Assembly (NCBI GenBank): GCA_017538775.1
Contig: JAFYIF010000024.1
Location: forward strand, 1-9,897
DNA from: Oscillospiraceae bacterium
Lineage (GTDB): Bacteria; Bacillota; Clostridia; Oscillospirales; Oscillospiraceae
DNA length: 9,897 nt
Reading direction: 5' to 3'
Shown here: positions 7,229 through 9,897 of the stretch, in pieces
Position numbering within the stretch: position 1 is the stretch's first letter
Layout of the letters: each line of letters starts with the position of its first letter
Program-made: the position numbers and the translations under genes
The notes under the pieces: generated by a model
The model's database searches: none
What the model was told of the DNA's origin: nothing
The model's input: only the letters and a program-made list of their open reading frames with translations

Positions 7229-7257
7229 TTGCTTTTCCACAGACCTTATGATATAAT
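7229..7257 (+). promoter_or_regulatory. dnaA promoter, extended -10 type
   Basis: TTGCTT (7229-7234) and a perfect TATAAT (7252-7257) are 17 bp apart. TGA directly precedes TATAAT, giving the TGnTATAAT extended -10. It lies about 46 bp before the dnaA start and is the best sigma-A-type promoter in the window. Confidence 0.8.
7233..7241 (+). promoter_or_regulatory. DnaA-box-like site in the dnaA promoter
   Basis: TTTTCCACA differs from the consensus TTATCCACA at one position. It overlaps the end of the -35 hexamer and the start of the spacer, so bound DnaA would compete with RNA polymerase. DnaA autorepression is established in other bacteria; it is inferred here. Confidence 0.65.
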
Positions 7258-7290
7258 CAAAAAATACATGATTCATGTCCGGGAGAGAAA

Positions 7291-7297
7291 AAGGAGA
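7291..7297 (+). promoter_or_regulatory. Ribosome binding site fixing the dnaA start
   Basis: AAGGAGA lies 6 nt before ATG at 7304. It excludes a longer reading from a TTG at 7229, which would lie inside the promoter. Confidence 0.85.
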
Positions 7298-7303
7298 ACA
7301 CTC

Positions 7304-8614
7304 ATGAATTCCATTCAGGACATCTGGGACGGCATTCTGGAGCTGCTGGCGTCCAAACTGACCCCCACCTCCATCAACACCTGGTTTGACAAGTGCCAGC
7401 CCATCGAGCTGCGCAACGGCGCGCTGGTGGTCCACACCCCCAACGCCTTCAAGCGCGACATCATCCAGCAGCGCTTCTCCCAGGCGATCAAGGACGCCCT
7501 GCGGGACCTCTTCTCCAGCGACTTTGACCTGATCGTGCTGGCCGGGGACGAGCTGGCCGACTACCGGGACATCCAGCAGGAGGAGAAGAGCCTCCCGGAG
7601 ATGGACGGCTACACCTTCGACAACTTCATCGTCGGCGCCAGCAACAAGTTTGCCCACGGGGCGGCCCTGGGCGTGGTGCGCAATCCCGGCAGCCGGGCCT
7701 ATAACCCGCTGTTCATCTACGGCAACTCCGGCCTGGGCAAGACCCACCTGCTCCGGGCCATCGGCTCGGCCATCCACGAGAACGACCCCAAGCGGAAGAT
7801 CCTCTTCGTCAAGGGCGAGGACTTCTTAAACGAGATGGTCCACTCCCTGAAAGAGGGCCGCGCCGAGGAGTTCCGCCAGAAATACCGCCAGGTGGACCTC
7901 TTCCTGATGGACGACATCCAGTTCATCGCCGGGAAGGAGAGCACCCAGGAGGAGTTTTTCCACACCTTTGAAAGCATCTACAGCGCCGGAAACCAGATCG
8001 TCCTGACCTCCGACCGCCCGCCCCGGGACATGGCCACCCTGGACGACCGGCTCCGCACCCGCTTTGAGGGCGGGCTGATGGCCGACATCCAGGCCCCGGA
8101 CAAGGAGCTGCGCATCGCCATCATCCGGGACAAGGCCGGACACATGGGCCTGGAGCTCAGCAACGAGGTGGTGGCCTACATCGCCGACCGGCTGACCAGC
8201 AACATCCGCCAGATCGAGGGCGTCATCAAAAAGATCTCCGCCTACAGCGGCATGGGGGAGGACATCGACCGGGAGCTGGTGGAGAAGGCCATCAACGCCG
8301 TGATCCAGAGCGGCATCTATATGCCCACCCCGGACGACATCATCCACGAGACCGCCGTCTACTTCCAGGTCATGTCCAAGGACATCAAGGGCCAGAGCCG
8401 CCAGAAGAACATCGCCAACGCCCGCCATGTGGCCGCCTACCTGATCCGCATCCTGACCAACTATCCCCTGCAGACCATCGGCAGCTACTTAAACCGCGAT
8501 CACGCCACCATCAACGCCAGCATCAAGAAGATCGAGAAGGACATGAAGACCAATCCGGAGACCTCCAACACCATCCGGGACATCACCAGCAACATCAACT
8601 CAAGAAACAGATAA
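7304..8614 (+). CDS. dnaA: Chromosomal replication initiator protein DnaA
   Basis: This AAA+ protein binds DnaA boxes at oriC, melts the origin and recruits the helicase. At 436 aa it is normal for Firmicutes with a short domain II (about 84-100). Domain I spans about 1-80. Domain III shows Walker A GNSGLGKTH (140-148), Walker B LFLMDDIQF (199-207), sensor 1 in IVLTSDRPP (232-240), the arginine finger R253 in RTRFEGGL and a sensor-2 arginine R302 in SNIRQIEG. Domain IV (about 345-436) ends in the helix-turn-helix with LNRDHATINASIKKIE (396-411). The usual GGRDHTTV core is changed: one glycine is missing and the first Thr of DHTT is Ala (A401). It is expressed from its own promoter and followed by the candidate origin and dnaN. 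Confidence 0.98.
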   Translation: MNSIQDIWDGILELLASKLTPTSINTWFDKCQPIELRNGALVVHTPNAFKRDIIQQRFSQAIKDALRDLFSSDFDLIVLAGDELADYRDIQQEEKSLPEMDGYTFDNFIVGASNKFAHGAALGVVRNPGSRAYNPLFIYGNSGLGKTHLLRAIGSAIHENDPKRKILFVKGEDFLNEMVHSLKEGRAEEFRQKYRQVDLFLMDDIQFIAGKESTQEEFFHTFESIYSAGNQIVLTSDRPPRDMATLDDRLRTRFEGGLMADIQAPDKELRIAIIRDKAGHMGLELSNEVVAYIADRLTSNIRQIEGVIKKISAYSGMGEDIDRELVEKAINAVIQSGIYMPTPDDIIHETAVYFQVMSKDIKGQSRQKNIANARHVAAYLIRILTNYPLQTIGSYLNRDHATINASIKKIEKDMKTNPETSNTIRDITSNINSRNR

Positions 8615-8699
8615 GAGTTATTCCACCTTTCAACAAAGTTTTCCACATCCGACAGGGAAAAGTGGGGAAAACCGGGAAGGGCGAGGCCCCGCCGGGAAA

Positions 8700-8731
8700 G
8701 CTGTTGAAAAGCGCCGCGCACCGTCAACAGC
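8700..8731. repeat. 8-bp inverted repeat GCTGTTGA / TCAACAGC
   Basis: The perfect arms 8700-8707 and 8724-8731 are separated by 16 nt, which contain a smaller GCG-CCG-CGC hairpin (8711-8719). The left arm overlaps a minus-strand TTTTCAACA site. It may be a structural part of the origin or a paired protein-binding site. Confidence 0.7.
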
Positions 8732-8737
8732 CAAATT

Positions 8738-8754
8738 TCCAGACGGCGTCTGGA
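8738..8754. repeat. Perfect 17-bp palindrome in the dnaA-dnaN spacer
   Basis: TCCAGACG (8738-8745) and CGTCTGGA (8747-8754) flank a single central G. This is the geometry of a dimeric regulator's operator. As RNA it can form a 7-bp stem with a 3-nt loop followed by CTTTTCCCACTTTTC, so a weak dnaA terminator is the main alternative. Confidence 0.75.
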
Positions 8755-8850
8755 CTTTTCCCACTTTTCAACAATTCTTTTCTCTAATACGACCGCTTCT
8801 AAACATAAAAAGATATCTAAGACTGCTCCATCCACCGGGACGGGGCGGCG

Positions 8851-8857
8851 GGAGGAG
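8851..8857 (+). promoter_or_regulatory. Ribosome binding site of dnaN
   Basis: GGAGGAG lies 6 nt before ATG at 8864 and supports that start. I see no clear sigma-A promoter in the spacer, so dnaN may be read through from dnaA. Confidence 0.8.
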
Positions 8858-8863
8858 ACCGAC

Positions 8864-9897
8864 ATGAAATTTACCTGTGACAGAACGCTGCTGCAAGTCG
8901 CCGTCAACACCGTTTCCAGAGCCTGCAGCGCCAGAAGCCCCATCCCGGCGCTGGAGGGCATCCTGCTGGAGGCCGGACAGCAGAACCTCAAGCTGACGGG
9001 CTACGACCTGAAGAAAGGCATCTACACCCACATGGAAGCCGGGGTGGACCAGATGGGCAGCATCATCCTCCCCGCCCGGATGTTCAGCGATATCGTCCAC
9101 TCCCTGCCGGACGGGGATGTGGAGCTGAAGACCGAAAAGCTCTACACCACCATCCGCTGCGGCAGCGCGGAATTCCACATCGTCGGCTCCGACCCGACGG
9201 ATTACCCGGAACTGCCCGCCATCGAGGGTCAGACCGGCATCAGCCTGCCCCAGAACCAGCTCCGCAGCATGATCCGGGAGACCATCTTCGCCGTCAGCGA
9301 CAACGAGGCCCGGCCCATCTACACCGGCGAGCTCTTCGACCTCCGGGACGGCGTCCTGAACATCGTGGCCGTGGACGGCTACCGTCTGGCCATCCGCCGG
9401 GAGACCGTGGAAAACGTCAGCGCCGACAGCAGCTTCATCGTCCCCGGCAGCGCCCTCAGTGACATCGAAAAACTTTGCGGCGACAGCGACGAACCCATCC
9501 ACATCCACGTGGGGGACAAGCACATCGGCTTCACCATCGGCGACACCGTGCTGATTTCCCGCCGCCTGGAAGGGGAGTTTCTCAACTACCACAAGGCCGT
9601 GCCGGATGTCTTCAACGTCCTTGTCCGCGCCGACTGCCGGGAGCTCCAGCGCACCATCGAGCGCGTCAGCCTCATCATCGACACCAAGATCAAAACCCCG
9701 CTGCGCTGCATCTTCGAGCGCGACCAACTCCGCATCGTCTGCGCCACGGCCCTGGGCCGGGCGGAGGACTTCTGCACCCTGGACGGGGACGGAAAGGGGC
9801 TGGAGATCGGCTTCAACAACCGCTATCTGCTGGATGTCCTGAAATCCGCCCCCACGGAGGATATCCGCATCTGCCTCAACTCCGGCTCCGCGCCCTG
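8864..9897 (+). CDS. dnaN: DNA polymerase III beta sliding clamp, C-terminus cut by window edge
   Basis: This clamp encircles DNA and tethers the replicative polymerase. 344 codons are present with no stop, so roughly 20-30 residues are missing at the C-terminus compared with the usual 365-380 aa. It begins MKFTCDRTLLQVAV. Landmarks in family order are LTGYDL (44-49), DPTDYPELP (110-118), VAVDGYRLA (168-176), RRLEGEFLNYHKAVP (233-247) and IGFNNRYLLDVL (315-326). Its position behind dnaA is the standard bacterial order. The coding strand is C-rich in my hand count, unlike what is expected of a leading-strand gene in many Firmicutes. Confidence 0.97.
   Translation, partial: MKFTCDRTLLQVAVNTVSRACSARSPIPALEGILLEAGQQNLKLTGYDLKKGIYTHMEAGVDQMGSIILPARMFSDIVHSLPDGDVELKTEKLYTTIRCGSAEFHIVGSDPTDYPELPAIEGQTGISLPQNQLRSMIRETIFAVSDNEARPIYTGELFDLRDGVLNIVAVDGYRLAIRRETVENVSADSSFIVPGSALSDIEKLCGDSDEPIHIHVGDKHIGFTIGDTVLISRRLEGEFLNYHKAVPDVFNVLVRADCRELQRTIERVSLIIDTKIKTPLRCIFERDQLRIVCATALGRAEDFCTLDGDGKGLEIGFNNRYLLDVLKSAPTEDIRICLNSGSAP

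Larger units (their letters stand above)
8615..8850. other. Candidate oriC: dnaA-dnaN spacer with DnaA-box-like cluster and AT-rich tract
   Basis: The 249-bp spacer holds TTTTCCACA (8639-8647, plus strand, one mismatch from consensus). Two-mismatch sites follow at 8663-8671 (minus, TTTTCCCCA), 8702-8710 (minus, TTTTCAACA) and 8765-8773 (plus, TTTTCAACA). A GC-rich middle (8672-8754) contains three inverted repeats. It is followed by an AT-rich tract at 8765-8820 (about 27% GC by my count), a candidate unwinding element. The dnaA-dnaN spacer is the unwinding region in Bacillus subtilis, which supports the call, but the boxes are weaker than textbook and no convincing DnaA-trio run was identified. 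Confidence 0.55.

Noticed and set aside
7229..7303. N-terminal extension of DnaA from TTG at 7229
   Set aside because: The stretch contains the promoter and the ribosome binding site, and the ATG at 7304 gives the normal DnaA N-terminus.
8785..8819. TAATAC or TATCTA as a -10 box for dnaN
   Set aside because: No acceptable -35 hexamer at 16-18 bp was found for either.
8768..9727. Minus-strand open frame of 319 codons opposite dnaN
   Set aside because: dnaN on the plus strand is unmistakable, and the antisense product is biased in composition with no domain.
1..9897. tRNA, rRNA, integrase, toxin-antitoxin or defence genes
   Set aside because: No sequence with these characteristics was seen on either strand; all long open frames belong to the eight named genes or their shadows.

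Overview
The window reads as chromosomal DNA from a GC-rich member of the Firmicutes, most likely class Clostridia, near Oscillospiraceae. The evidence is a full-length bifunctional Rel followed by dtd and a small metallo-beta-lactamase protein, purine-rich ribosome binding sites, a TTG start, dnaA followed by dnaN, and AT-rich spacers with heptad repeats between GC-rich genes. The taxonomic placement is an inference from gene content and style, not from a search.

All eight genes lie on the plus strand. (1) Positions 1-132 are a leader with a REP-like GC-rich inverted repeat. (2) Positions 133-3541 hold rel (ppGpp synthetase/hydrolase), dtd (D-aminoacyl-tRNA deacylase) and a glyoxalase II-like metallohydrolase, a block that is conserved in many Firmicutes. 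(3) Positions 3542-3696 hold a nested inverted-repeat element ending in a TTTTCAG heptad array. (4) Positions 3697-7148 hold an OmpR-type response regulator, its histidine kinase and a membrane-anchored HtrA-like serine protease, a probable envelope or secretion-stress unit closed by a hairpin terminator. (5) Positions 7149-7303 carry the dnaA promoter, with a DnaA-box-like site in its spacer. (6) dnaA (7304-8614) is followed by a 249-bp spacer rich in DnaA-box-like sites and inverted repeats (candidate oriC), then dnaN, which runs off the right edge.

Functionally the window joins starvation signalling and translation quality control (rel, dtd), envelope stress sensing and proteolysis (two-component system, HtrA) and replication initiation (dnaA, oriC candidate, dnaN). 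No gene belongs to an evidently new system. The points worth a second look are in the spacers: two unrelated 7-bp tandem arrays of five copies, each just upstream of a ribosome binding site; a nested inverted-repeat element; a perfect 17-bp palindrome and a recurring TTTTC(A/C)ACA motif around dnaA; and a layout in which the whole upstream block is transcribed toward the candidate origin.
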